From Celoporthe dispersa (Eukaryota; Ascomycota; Sordariomycetes; Diaporthales; Cryphonectriaceae), in contig WAID01000003.1 of assembly GCA_016584495.1 (NCBI GenBank), positions 3,162,001-3,226,000 of the forward strand: a stretch of DNA of 64,000 nucleotides, read 5' to 3'. Under the pieces are notes generated by a model. That model did not search any database and was not told where the DNA came from. It saw only the letters and a program-made list of their open reading frames with translations. How positions within the stretch are numbered: position 1 is the stretch's first letter; the number at the start of each line of letters is the position of its first letter. The position numbers and the translations under genes are program-made. This document shows positions 34,984-44,868 of the stretch, in pieces.

Positions 34984-36040
34984 TTACTTGGAGTGTGCGA
35001 ACATCATACCTCCGTGCAGGTCACCCGGGGCCCACCTGCGGCGAGAGGTCGTCGTGGTCGTGTTGGAGGTAGGCGTGATGAGATTCACGGCCGCAGCAAT
35101 GGCATCCGACTGTGCAGTGATGTCCTGCAGCGTGACCGGCTCTACCTTCTTGCTCCATCCCAGCTCAGTGGGCAGGCGTTCGTTCCCTGTCGACCGATGT
35201 TCTGTGAGCACAAGGCCTCGCGCAGGAACGCAAGCGCAGAGAAAAGGAGCATGGGGGGGCGGTGGGGGGGGGCGGTTGGACTTACGGAAGAAGTACTCGA
35301 TAAAGGACCTGTTGACCGTCGACGTCGCCAGATCGCCAAAGACGATGACGGGGGCGGCGACCTCGCCCAGGCTGAAGCCCTCGGTGCTCTCGGTGAAGGT
35401 GTACGTAGGGTTGTACGCCTTGGACTGCACCTGGCGGGCGAGCTTCCCCATGGCGAGCTGGTTGGCATCCAGGGTCTCCTTGGACCAATACTGAATGGTC
35501 AGCTCGAAGACGCTCTCGTTGAAGACGTGGTTGTTGCCGAAGAAGGCGTCGTGGCGGCTCATGCTGGCGTCGTGCTCGAGGAGGTTGTGGACGTTGAGCA
35601 TGTCGAGCGTGAAGAAGGTCGCGTTGGGCTCCGGGTTGGCGACGAGGGCCTGCTGGAACATGATCTGGCCCAGGGTCTGGTTGAAGTTGAGGCCGTTCTT
35701 GAGGGCGCCCACCACCACGTCCTCGGTCAGGTTGCGGCCGTCGTGTGGCAGGAAGCCGTGGTTCGCCAGCGTGTTCATCATCGGGCATGGGCCACGGTCT
35801 ATCCTCCCACATCATCACCATCAGGTCAGCCATCATCAGCAACTGCTTTGTCCTCTTTGTTTTCCCCCTCTTTCTTGTGCGTCCCCCGTGGAGGTCTAGA
35901 TCGCATCATCATCATCATCACAACATACCATCGTCAGGACCACCGGGTGCCCAGGTGTCATCAGAGCCCTGCCTGGGCTCGATAGCCCAGGAGCAGGCGC
36001 TGCCCGCAGCGAGGCTGAACAAGAGGAGTGTGCTCTTCAT
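34984..36040 (-). CDS. Unspecific peroxygenase/chloroperoxidase-type heme-thiolate peroxidase, secreted, short form
   Basis: Exons 36040-35929, 35798-35286 and 35186-34984 (introns 130 and 99 nt) give 275 aa. A signal peptide (MKSTLLLFSLAAGSACSWA) leads to the heme-thiolate motif RGPCPMMNTLANHGFLPHDGR, with the proximal Cys ligand at residue 42. The acid-base and metal site EHD is at 112-114, in LLEHDASMSRHDAFFG. Choosing the acceptor CGACAG at 35187 gives EYFFRNERLPTELGW, matching the family, rather than an earlier AG. Length and motifs fit the short (family I) peroxygenases. Known members use hydrogen peroxide to insert oxygen into, or halogenate, organic substrates outside the cell. N-glycosylation sites (NLT, NAT, NES) are present. 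Substrate unknown. Confidence 0.93.
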
Positions 36041-36167
36041 CTTGGATCCGAGAAGTTCCGTTTCAAGGTCTCTTGCGAAGGTAAAGCGGCAAGGTTACTG
36101 GTGGCTTCTGGGGATGGGTGTGAGTTTCCCAGAATGTTTCGTGTTTCTACACATGAGCACCTGTCTT

Positions 36168-36176
36168 CTTTATATA
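36168..36176 (-). promoter_or_regulatory. TATA box of the peroxygenase gene
   Basis: TATATAAAG on the minus strand, 128 bp upstream of the start codon. It is a good match in spacing and sequence, but functional use is inferred. Confidence 0.5.
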
Positions 36177-38808
36177 TTTGGCCTGACCATCGCCACGCTA
36201 CCCTGGATCGAGTCCCAGGGCCTGGGCTCCCCGGTGCATTCCCCTTTCACAGCATCTAGGAGATATGCACGATATTCTGTACAGTTCATTATTACCACAC
36301 ACACACACATCAAGAAGGGAGATGTATCAATTCATTCCGTCTCGATCTCTTATTCGCATCCAAGCTGGGTCCTATCAACTCAGCATCCGAGACCGAAGAC
36401 AAGCATCTTCACCTACCTAGATGGGCAGTGCTCGCTGTTGGCAATCCAGTCCTCATTCGCTGGCCCCTTTGTTTCCAAGGTTCTTGTGCTTCTCCCCAGC
36501 GTGCAGACTGGCCCCTGGGGGGGTTGGCCTGGGTGTGTGTAGTATGCATGAGACATACAAAGTGGGGTTACTTGCAGCCCTTTTTTTTTTTTTTTTTTTT
36601 TCCTTGGGAGAAGAGGAAGTATATCTTGGCTCCTAGGAAGGGACATATCAAAAAAAAAGGGGCCAGTGGCTAAATGGTTCCCAAGGATGTGTTGACAACA
36701 CCAAAGCGCATGCATGCAGGAGGGAGAACCACTAATGGTACACTAGTTCGTCAATGTGGTGATGATATGCAGCTGCTCATCTGCCGGCGGTCTCGAGGAA
36801 ACGTCACGCCGGCCAATGAGAGCTTTCGAAAAACCAATCATCTCACGAAAAGTACGGCTTGGCTCGAGGCCCAGGGTCCTTGTCATGGGTCCCGCCAAGA
36901 TCGCCCTTCCCTCCCGCTTCCTGGGCAGTGCATCGGCAGTGTCGTTCTTGAGCGCGTGCGAGAGTCCACGAATCAAGGCTACACGACGTTTTCTAGTCGA
37001 GGAACAACAAACGTTGCGGGCGCGCGGGGACTACGCAGAGTCCGGCTCGCTTGCCCAGAGACAGCTCGACACAAGGAACTCTTGACGGCAGCCATTGGCT
37101 GGTCATGGTGGTAGCCCTTGGTTTAGGATGCAACCCCGGAAAACCTTATACGTTGACACACGTGCACCTGCTGGTCCACACTCCACAGTAAATTAATTTG
37201 AGACGGGTCTGTTCAGTTCGTTGTGTCATCGAAGCATAATACTCAGCTTCGATGTGCCCGCCCCACCTGACTAGGTAGTATCTTTCTGAGGTGTTTTGTA
37301 ATTATGCTGTGCATGCTGTGCTGTTGTACACCTCCCAAACTTGTCTCTGCCAGTTCTTGCATGCGTGGCGTTTACGAGAGGAGTAAGAGTTGTTATTTCC
37401 TACCCATCATCACTATTAGTACCGGCCCTCTCTATTCTCCCATCTTGGCCTGAAAATATATATATATATATATACATATCGAAGAAGAAAAAAAAGAGGA
37501 AAGAAAAGAAGAAAAAAAGACAAAGGAATAGAAAGATGAGGGGAGGCGAGAAAAACAATTCGGCACTTGTGTGTAGCACCAGGGAAAGGTCGTCATAATT
37601 CAGATCAGCACAGATATTCATCCGGGCTGTTCGCTCTCGCAAAAGGAGGCAGGCGTAGAAGGCACATCCCTGATAAATAAACTCGTCACTATGTGGGACA
37701 CAAAAACACCACACAGCCCCGGTCCACCAACCTCCTGGCGATAATTACTCAGCTCTTGGAGTCCGTTTCTGATCGGTACTGGCGAGCCACCAGCCCTTTT
37801 GCCTCCTCCTACGGCACTGGAGATGCCCTCCCACCCCGTAGCGCCTTGGCTTCAGAAAACCTTGTAGGGCTCGCATGAAATAAGGTATTGCCTCATGACT
37901 CCAATCTTCGTCACTGGCTTTTCGATCCTGGGGATCATGTGGTGGTTGGGCGCTTGTGATGTATCCACAGCCCCAGAGTGTCAGGTCGTCAAGGTATGTG
38001 TCCTGCCACGCACCGCACTCATGGCAGAAGAACAGACAGTAGTTTCGTGATCCGCCTGAGTCAGGGGTCCTTCTTTGCATGATCAACATAATTACGCCCT
38101 GTGTTCAGACGTACTCTGGTTCCTTGTCAAGGCTCTTCTGGCCTTAGCACACAACTAATGCGTGCCATTTCTACTTGGTACTCTACCGTTTCTCAGCCTC
38201 AGCGTGGTCAATAATTAGTGTACACCTGTCATTGTTTTGAATACCAGAGCCTTTTTTCTTTTTCAATGAAACAAAATATGATGTGAACATTCAGCACACA
38301 TCTTTTGCGCACATACACACTCGTCGAAATTGTGGTCAAGGACTGGACGAGTAAAATCTGACCTGTTGATCGGCCGTCTTTGAATATTAAATAATTGAAT
38401 TCCCATGCAGGAGATCGTCTTATTTTGAGAGAGAGAAAGGAAAGGAGGAAAAGTTAACCCGAAACATTCGAGCACAAAGAAATGTCCCAAGCTCACCGAC
38501 CAGTATATTCATTAATTATGTTCTAATTATCACCCATCGTTGGTCTAAGTCTCTTAGTGATAAGCCCAAGGGTCGCTAGGTGGTGATCGACCACATGGAG
38601 AGCACTTCTATTACGGCATCACTTGAACATGGACTGGTCAAGAGTACTATATTAATCAAGTCGCCCTTCCAAGGTTGTTGGGAGCCAATACGTTGATGAT
38701 ACCAGCCAAAGTTCCCATTATTTTTTCTTCTTCAAATAAATACTGAAACATTTTTCATCTTTCCACATTGATTTAATCATAATTGTAATCATTGCTCTCG
38801 CGACAACC
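36177..38808. other. Intergenic region
   Basis: No gene is supported. It contains an (AC)n patch (36297-36310), a T21 run (36581-36601) and a (TA)n run (37456-37474). Sequence becomes AT-rich toward 38.8 kb. Confidence 0.45.
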
Positions 38809-39044
38809 ATGACTATGGATGAACACAATGTAAGCCCTACCCTGGATAGCAGATCTTATGAAAAAAAAAATCAAGTCTTCCCCAGGCCATGCGTTGGACT
38901 CACCTGGCTAATATCACACATCTTCCCCCCCCTCTGCAGCAATGGGCCGACCAGTGGCGGAGCCTCGTCCCTCCACCTGCCCCTTTCCGACCCGCGGCTT
39001 CCGGCGTGTAGAGCCCATCACCAGCGGCCCATCCGGCGGCGAGG

Positions 39045-39684
39045 ATGGCAGCCTACCCCTTGGCGCCCGAGGACAGGCGCATCCGGGTGGACAACAAGCT
39101 GTACGACATCGACAGGAGGGACTGGCAGGCCCTCGCCGACTGGCACCTCCGGCGGTACTTTGCCCGTGGGATCCCCGTGCCGGAGGGGTTTCAGCACCAA
39201 GGGCTGGACGGCCGGGTCCACCCGGACATCAGGGAGCTCGTCGCCAGCCTGCCGCGCGAGAAGAATACGGACCCGGCGTTTGTCTGTATCTTTACGTGGG
39301 CGACGATGGAGGTTGGGGCGGAGCTTGTGCTGTTCCAGTGTGGGCACAAGTTCGATGTCGCCTCGGCCATGCTGTGGCTTACGCAGCACAAGAGCTGTCC
39401 AGTCTGCCGGGCCCCGGTCAAGAAGGCTGGGCCCTCGGTGGAGGAGGCTTCAGGGGATGTGAAGGCGGATAGCCAGCGGCGAGAGGTAAGTGGTGTTTGT
39501 CAGGAGTTGCTACAAGCCATACGAAGTACTGGTCACTGATCGATGAAAATCAAAATCAAAAAAAAAAAAACAGAGGTCGACTGCGTCGGGGGACCATGTG
39601 GCGGAAGATTTCCTGGGGGAAGGATTTTGGAGGCTTATTGCGGCCGTGGTCGGGCTGGAAGAGACGGAATATGACAGATGGTAG
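39045..39684 (+). CDS. Small RING-like zinc finger protein
   Basis: Exons 39045-39485 and 39574-39684 (88-nt intron, GTAAGT...ACAG) give 183 aa from MAAYPLAPEDRRIRVD. The middle holds a RING-like stretch: C81, then C99-G-H101, then C118-P-V-C121. The usual CxxC at the start is reduced to one Cys (VCIFTW), so it may be a degenerate or variant RING. Canonical RING domains recruit E2 enzymes for ubiquitin transfer; activity here is uncertain. The second exon encodes an acidic, aromatic tail ending EETEYDRW. Upstream, a possible first exon (38809-38829, MTMDEHN, with GTAAGC donor) splices in frame into sequence that is protein-like but hits TAG at 39009-39011. The true start may therefore lie upstream of a broken codon. 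Confidence 0.65.
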
Positions 39685-40341
39685 GAAAATGCTCTGGATT
39701 CTACAAGGCATAAAAGGCAAAATACGGCATCTTCAGGTATATTTAAATGGGTGCCATAGATTCAAGAGACCGGCAATTGCAGAAAAATCGTATTTATGAG
39801 TATAGATCTACCACTCATTATCCGCGAGTCTGGAGTCTGGCTTGTACACTTTCTGATCACAAGAAAGAAAAGAAAGAAAGAAAGAAGAACAAATGATAAT
39901 TACCCGCTGAGTGAGGCAGATTCTTCTTCCACCGAGAACTCTCTTGGTGGAGTGAAGACCAGCGCCATGATCAAAGACACGCATCATGAGAGATCACGGA
40001 AACTGAAGGTAAGATGCTTCTTTGAACTGATAACCCGCAAGGTACCGCGGCGCCCCCTCTTCATAGGGATACTTTTGTAATTGTATGACCGTCCGTTAAC
40101 CCGATCCGCCCCGATCCCGTTTATAGGTGCTGCTGGATGCGCTCGCTATTCAGACCAATCGATGATGACGATGATGATGATGATGATAACCAACTCCTCA
40201 AACGCCTTTGCCAATCTTGAATGTCCTCTTCAAGAAACCCCAGGAAGCCTGTCCGAGCCCTGGGATGCATCCCCGAAAGACTTATGTGTGTGTGTTGCAC
40301 GCGTGTGTGCGCGCGCGCGTGTTGTCTCAGAACAGACAGGC
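39685..40341. other. Convergent intergenic region with a GAT repeat
   Basis: A trinucleotide GAT/ATG run lies at about 40160-40188 and a GC dinucleotide run near 40311. No gene is supported. Confidence 0.5.
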
Positions 40342-41940
40342 TCACTTATCATCTCCGTCCACATCCACAGCAGGGTCACAGTCAACCTGCACGATCTCAT
40401 ACACAGCAGCGCCGTCTTTCACCTCAACCACCAGGGCGGTCAGGCTCCTCCCGTACACGCAGCCCGAGTCGAGGCCAAACGTGTACCCCCTCTTGCCCTT
40501 GCCGTGCTGCTTGGGGACCTGCAGGCCAGACTTGGCATCGTGGCCGTAGACGACCGTCGTGATCGGCTCCCCCTCTCCCGTCTCTTTTCCTCCCCTCCCC
40601 TCCGCCTCCTTCGCCTCCTTCTTCTTCCCTGACTTCTCCTTCTTCTTCTTCTTCTTCTCCTTCTCGGCCTTGTCTCGCCTCTTGAGCAGCCTCTCCTGGT
40701 ACCTGCTCCACTCCTCATACCAGTACGTCCCCTCGCGGCCGCTGCTCGGCAGGGCGGCGTCCCCGGACCGGTCCTCGAGGCCCTGCGACGCGGTCATCTT
40801 CTCCAGCTCCTTCTCGACCTGGACGTCGTCGAGCGCCTGCAGCGCCGCCATCGCGCCGCGGGAGCCACCAGCGCTGGCACCCACCCTCTTGGCCTTCTCG
40901 ACGAGGTAGGCGCGGACGGCGTCGCGGCGCAGCTCGTCGACGGGGTACGTGACGGTGCGCATGTTCATGACGGCCCAGGGGTCCTGCGACTCGAGCGAGA
41001 CGTTGGGGACCAGGCCGGCGTGGACCACGACGATGTTCTCGAAGGTGAGGGGCTGATCGCCGTCGTTGTCGCCGCCGCCGCCGCCGCGGGGGACGGGCCC
41101 GACGCGCAGGATGAGCGGGCGCTCGGCCAGCCACTGGATCTGCTCGTCCGACAGCGAGCGCGCGGTCTCGCGATCCCGCCGGTCGCCCTTGGACAGGGCT
41201 GCCTCGGCGGCCTGGTGGGCGGTCAGGGCGCTGGAGGGGTCAACCTCGTCGTCCTGGCCCTCTTTGAGCTGGAACTTGTCGAAGGCGAGGGCCATGGCGT
41301 CGGCCTCGGCGGCTGTGGCGGGGGACTTCTTGTTCATGGCGGCGTGCGCGAGGAGGACGCGGTCCTCGTGGTTGCCGCGGACCGAATGTGCACCTAGCCT
41401 CATGGCCGTGGCGACGACGCCGGCGGAGTCGGGCCCCTTGTTGATTAGATCGCCGGTGAGGACGAGGTGGTCGCCCTTCTTGTTGTCGAACCGGACCTTC
41501 TCGAGCAGGTCCTCCAGCGCCTTGCTCTGCCCGTGCACGTCGCCGACGAAGACCAGCCGCCGTGCAGCCCCGCGGCCACCACCTGCGGAGCTGTCCTCGC
41601 TGCTGTCCACAGCGGGCACGAACTGCTCGGGCAGCGTGTCGACGAGCATCTCGGGCATTCCCTTGAGCGGCGGGCGCGCGGGCGTCCCGTAGCTCGTGGG
41701 GCCGATGTTCTCGAGGAGGAGCTTATAGATGGCCTGTTCGGTCTGGGTGACGGTGGTGCCGCCTGGGACCTGCACCTCACCTGCGGGCTCGAGGGACTCC
41801 TGGAAGGGGCCAAAGGCGGAGGTCTTTAGGCGCTCGTAGGAGAGGAAGAGGGTTAAGCAGAGCGTGAGGATGCCGATCGTGAAGAGGGTCCGTGGGCGCC
41901 GCAGCGTTGTGTCGGAGAGGAGGTTGGCGGCGAGCATCAT
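40342..41940 (-). CDS. PPN2: Ppn2-type zinc-dependent endopolyphosphatase (vacuolar metallophosphoesterase)
   Basis: Single exon, 532 aa from the double Met at 41940; the frame is open further upstream but without protein-like sequence. A single membrane anchor (about residues 18-34, TLFTIGILTLCLTLFL) follows a short N-terminal tail, as in vacuolar type II proteins. The phosphoesterase core has the metal-binding motifs GDVHG (133-137), GDLINKGP (163-170) and GNHED (189-193), then VVVHAGL and VVYGHDAKSG with the last His ligands. This bacterial-like PPP layout with an N-terminal anchor matches yeast Ppn2 (YNL217W), which cleaves polyphosphate chains internally in the vacuole. A Lys/Glu-rich low-complexity insert (about 40590-40690) lies before the last motif. 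Assignment rests on motifs and domain order. Confidence 0.85.
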   Translation of the reverse strand: MMLAANLLSDTTLRRPRTLFTIGILTLCLTLFLSYERLKTSAFGPFQESLEPAGEVQVPGGTTVTQTEQAIYKLLLENIGPTSYGTPARPPLKGMPEMLVDTLPEQFVPAVDSSEDSSAGGGRGAARRLVFVGDVHGQSKALEDLLEKVRFDNKKGDHLVLTGDLINKGPDSAGVVATAMRLGAHSVRGNHEDRVLLAHAAMNKKSPATAAEADAMALAFDKFQLKEGQDDEVDPSSALTAHQAAEAALSKGDRRDRETARSLSDEQIQWLAERPLILRVGPVPRGGGGGDNDGDQPLTFENIVVVHAGLVPNVSLESQDPWAVMNMRTVTYPVDELRRDAVRAYLVEKAKRVGASAGGSRGAMAALQALDDVQVEKELEKMTASQGLEDRSGDAALPSSGREGTYWYEEWSRYQERLLKRRDKAEKEKKKKKKEKSGKKKEAKEAEGRGGKETGEGEPITTVVYGHDAKSGLQVPKQHGKGKRGYTFGLDSGCVYGRSLTALVVEVKDGAAVYEIVQVDCDPAVDVDGDDK

Positions 41941-43350
41941 CGGGACGCCGGTTGCGGCAAGGCGGGGTGGGATGGTGGTTGGCTGCTGTTCAGGTAGGTC
42001 GTCATGAGGGTGGAGAGATGTCGGGTCGCGCGAGGGAAAAATCACGAGACGCGAAAAGCAAAGCGGGGTGATGATGATGTAGCCTCGACTGTGTAAGAGA
42101 TGACAAGAACGAAGAAGAAGAAGATCAAATAAAAAATAAAATACAAAGGGTCGAAACCCCAACAACAAAATAAAAGAAGAAGAAAAGGAGTGCAACGACA
42201 ATGACAAGAAAAGACCAAAAAGATGGCGGGTGGCAGGTGAGAGGAGCGGAACAAGTACCCCTAGCCCTACTTGGCGGGAGGTGTAAGATTGAAAATTGGC
42301 TTGGCTGCGGAATATGTCATAATCTTTTTTTTTTTTTTGTTTGAATTGAGCTTCTAAAAACGGAACCATAGCGCAGCCACCACGTGGGCAGGTGAAACCA
42401 TGATCCTCCTTGGCGTGATCATGTCAGAGAGGGAGACAGTTCCTGGCCTTCCAAGACTGGGTAGTCTTCCTATCTCCTCCTCCTTTTCTCAGGTATTGCA
42501 CAGCTGGCTTTTCCAGATAAACACCGTTTACCGGGCATGCCAGTCATTTATTTCACATGTGTACCTGGTCTTTCCGGAATCACAGACCCCTGGTGATGCT
42601 CGCGAAGGCCAGCAGAGGCTGCATCCCGATTCCTGCCTCGAGCGAGGCCGTTTTTCATCGCGTCGGCCCTGGGTGAATCAGACCGCAGGCTTGTGGTCTG
42701 CATGGAAACTAGGCAGCAGGAGGGATCAGATCCATGGCCGTATCGGTCTCGTCGTACGTGGATGACCCCCTACTGTGCTTCGCTGTAGATCCAACCCGAT
42801 CGCCAGGCGTGTACAAGGCCCATTGTAGAGTGTGATAGACCCAGGGCCACAGAATTTATCGCATGCCCAACAAGTGATCGAGGCTTCCGCAGCAGAGAGG
42901 ACAGGCCGTTGCCAAACACCCAGGCCTGGCCCTGTGCATAGTGTGTAGGCGCTGGATGCTGTGCTTGGATGTTCCGCGGCTGTCTGCTCGACATCGGGCA
43001 GTGAACGACCTGGCCCCAGGCCCGCAGCATTCTGAGCATGGTCATCAGACGAGCAGCCGATTTCACGGTTGCCGGGCGCACGGAGACCGAATGGTTCTTC
43101 GGAAGGAGCGGGCGACATACTGTCGGGCATGTGATGGTGTGATGAGATGTCCTTGGGGGTATCTTGCTGTGCCTCTGTCCGCCCTATGCCGTTTCCGTGG
43201 TCCATCATTCTAAAGCAGCGCCATAATGGCTGCTTCCTCATGTCCATCAGTTCTAGTAGACCAGAGGGCCGACCATTCTCCACGGCCGCCGGCCCCGCCC
43301 CGAAGCAGAGACCCGGCACACCACAGACCACGACGTCCTCTCCAGGGCCA
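41941..43350. other. Intergenic region
   Basis: 5' flank of the PPN2 gene (Lys/AAG-rich, with an A/T-rich patch near 42120-42350) and 3' flank of PET191. No further gene is supported. Confidence 0.5.
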
Positions 43351-43865
43351 TCACGGCTTCTTCTCCTCCATCTCCCTCCGGTATTTCTCATTCTCCACCT
43401 CCCTCCAGTCCCGCGGCGCCTCCCCATCCCCTTCGTCTCGCCCCGCGCCCCACCAAACGCGCTCTTGCCCGCGTACAGCTGATACCCTTCCCCCGTCGCC
43501 TCGCTCTCCTGCAGGTTGCGGAACGCCACCGGCTGGTTCCCCGGAACCGCTTGCGCATGTCAATCATGCCGCGGCGGCACTCGCCGAAGCCTTTTTTCAG
43601 CTGCTGGCATTTCGTCGGGAGGGTCTCGGCCAGGGGGGGGCGTAGGCACTCGGCGGCGGTGTGCCGCTGCACCATGACGCATTCAGATTCTTGGAGGCAT
43701 TGTGCCAGGGCGGCTCCTGTAGTGTTGGGCGGCGGTGGCGGCCGTCGTGTTAGCTGGGAGGGGGACTGGCGGGCTGGGAAGGGGAAGGGGAGAGGGGGAA
43801 AGGCAAGACGAGCAGGAGGATTGGGATCTTGTCCACGCACGTATTTCCTTACATGAGCTCGGCAT
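43351..43865 (-). CDS. PET191: Cytochrome c oxidase assembly factor Pet191/COA5; two apparent frameshifts
   Basis: Exon 1 (43865-43841) encodes MPSSCKEI. A 124-nt intron (GTGCGT...CTACAG) leads to exon 2 at 43716. The product then shows the twin Cys pattern of Pet191: CKEIRAALAQCLQESEC, VQRHTAAECLRPPL, PTKCQQLKKGFGECRRGM, and IDMRKRFRG. The protein acts in the mitochondrial intermembrane space in complex IV assembly. The conserved C-terminal region is out of frame twice. After RFRG one base is missing in the CCCC run (43539-43542), restoring NQPVAFRN...QLYAGKSAFGG. A second base is missing in the CCCC run (43428-43431), restoring GDGEAPRDWREVENEKY and the stop at 43351. Both are C/G4 runs where five would be expected. 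The core through RFRG is intact. Confidence 0.88.
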
Positions 43866-44868
43866 CGCAACGGGGTCGGTAGGCTTGTGGTAAGGCTGGT
43901 TGCAGTCTCAGTGGGCGGAGGGGTAGGAAGAAGAAGGCAAGGGAGGTAGGTGAACTGATCACGAGAATTCGTCGCGGCTCGAGCCGGTCGGTGGAGTTTG
44001 AAGCTTTCTGCCCGAGACCTCTGCTGCAGGGATTGAGGAGGCTGCATCCCGAGGCAGGGATAGGGGGTCTGAGCGCAAAGGTGGTTTTTTCTCATATCTT
44101 ATTTATTGCTGCAACAACTCTCTCTTTCAACGGGAGGGAAATAAGAAAAACAAAGAAAAATGATTATTCTCTTCTTATGCTATGCATACATAGCCTCTAC
44201 CTGGACTTGCCTCAGACACATCATACAATTCTTACCTTCTTCATGTCTAGTATTTTACTTATCAGCGTGGTCAAGTGTTCAATACCGCCCAAGTTCCACG
44301 ACTCAAACGCAATAACCTCATCCTCCGCACTCTACACAGGCCAAGACTTGCACTGTTCCACAGATCCGGTAGCAAGAGACTACGCGGACACGCGTCTAGA
44401 TTATGATCACGGCAGTAGTCAAGGAAAGAACAGAATTTTTGGACAAAAGTTTGTGCTGTGTGTATTTGACGCAAGATGGTCCTTGGTCTTTGGGTCTGGC
44501 CATGTCTCGCCTCTGATTACTATTATATATACAACGTGCTTTCTAGCCGCCTGCACGTGTGCTCTTCGGAAGAGTCTTTTGATCCCCCCGCCGCCCGTGT
44601 CCCAACCGAGCTAGACAGCTAAGCAAACCAAGTGTTGCTGCTGCTGCTGTTGCTGTGATATCTCAAAAAGCAAAAAAAAGAAAAAAAGGACCATGATGCC
44701 AGGACCACCGTAAAATGCTATTTTTCGTAAGGATCGTAAGAATGGTACAGTTGTGGCTCAAGCAGAGGAGATATCCGCGAACCAGGGTAAGAGGAAGAGA
44801 AAAAGGGAATTTGCCGCTGAGGCATGGGTGGATTGGTACAAGGTGTTTGTGTTGTGGTCTCAGGCTCT
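43866..44868. other. Intergenic region
   Basis: 5' flank of PET191 and 3' flank of the CFEM-like gene. Contains a CTG run near 44640. The open frame at 43991-44614 has no protein-like features. Confidence 0.5.

Noticed and set aside
34765..35985. 406-codon open frame on the + strand
   Set aside because: Antisense to the peroxygenase gene, whose PCP and EHD motifs and introns are clear on the minus strand.
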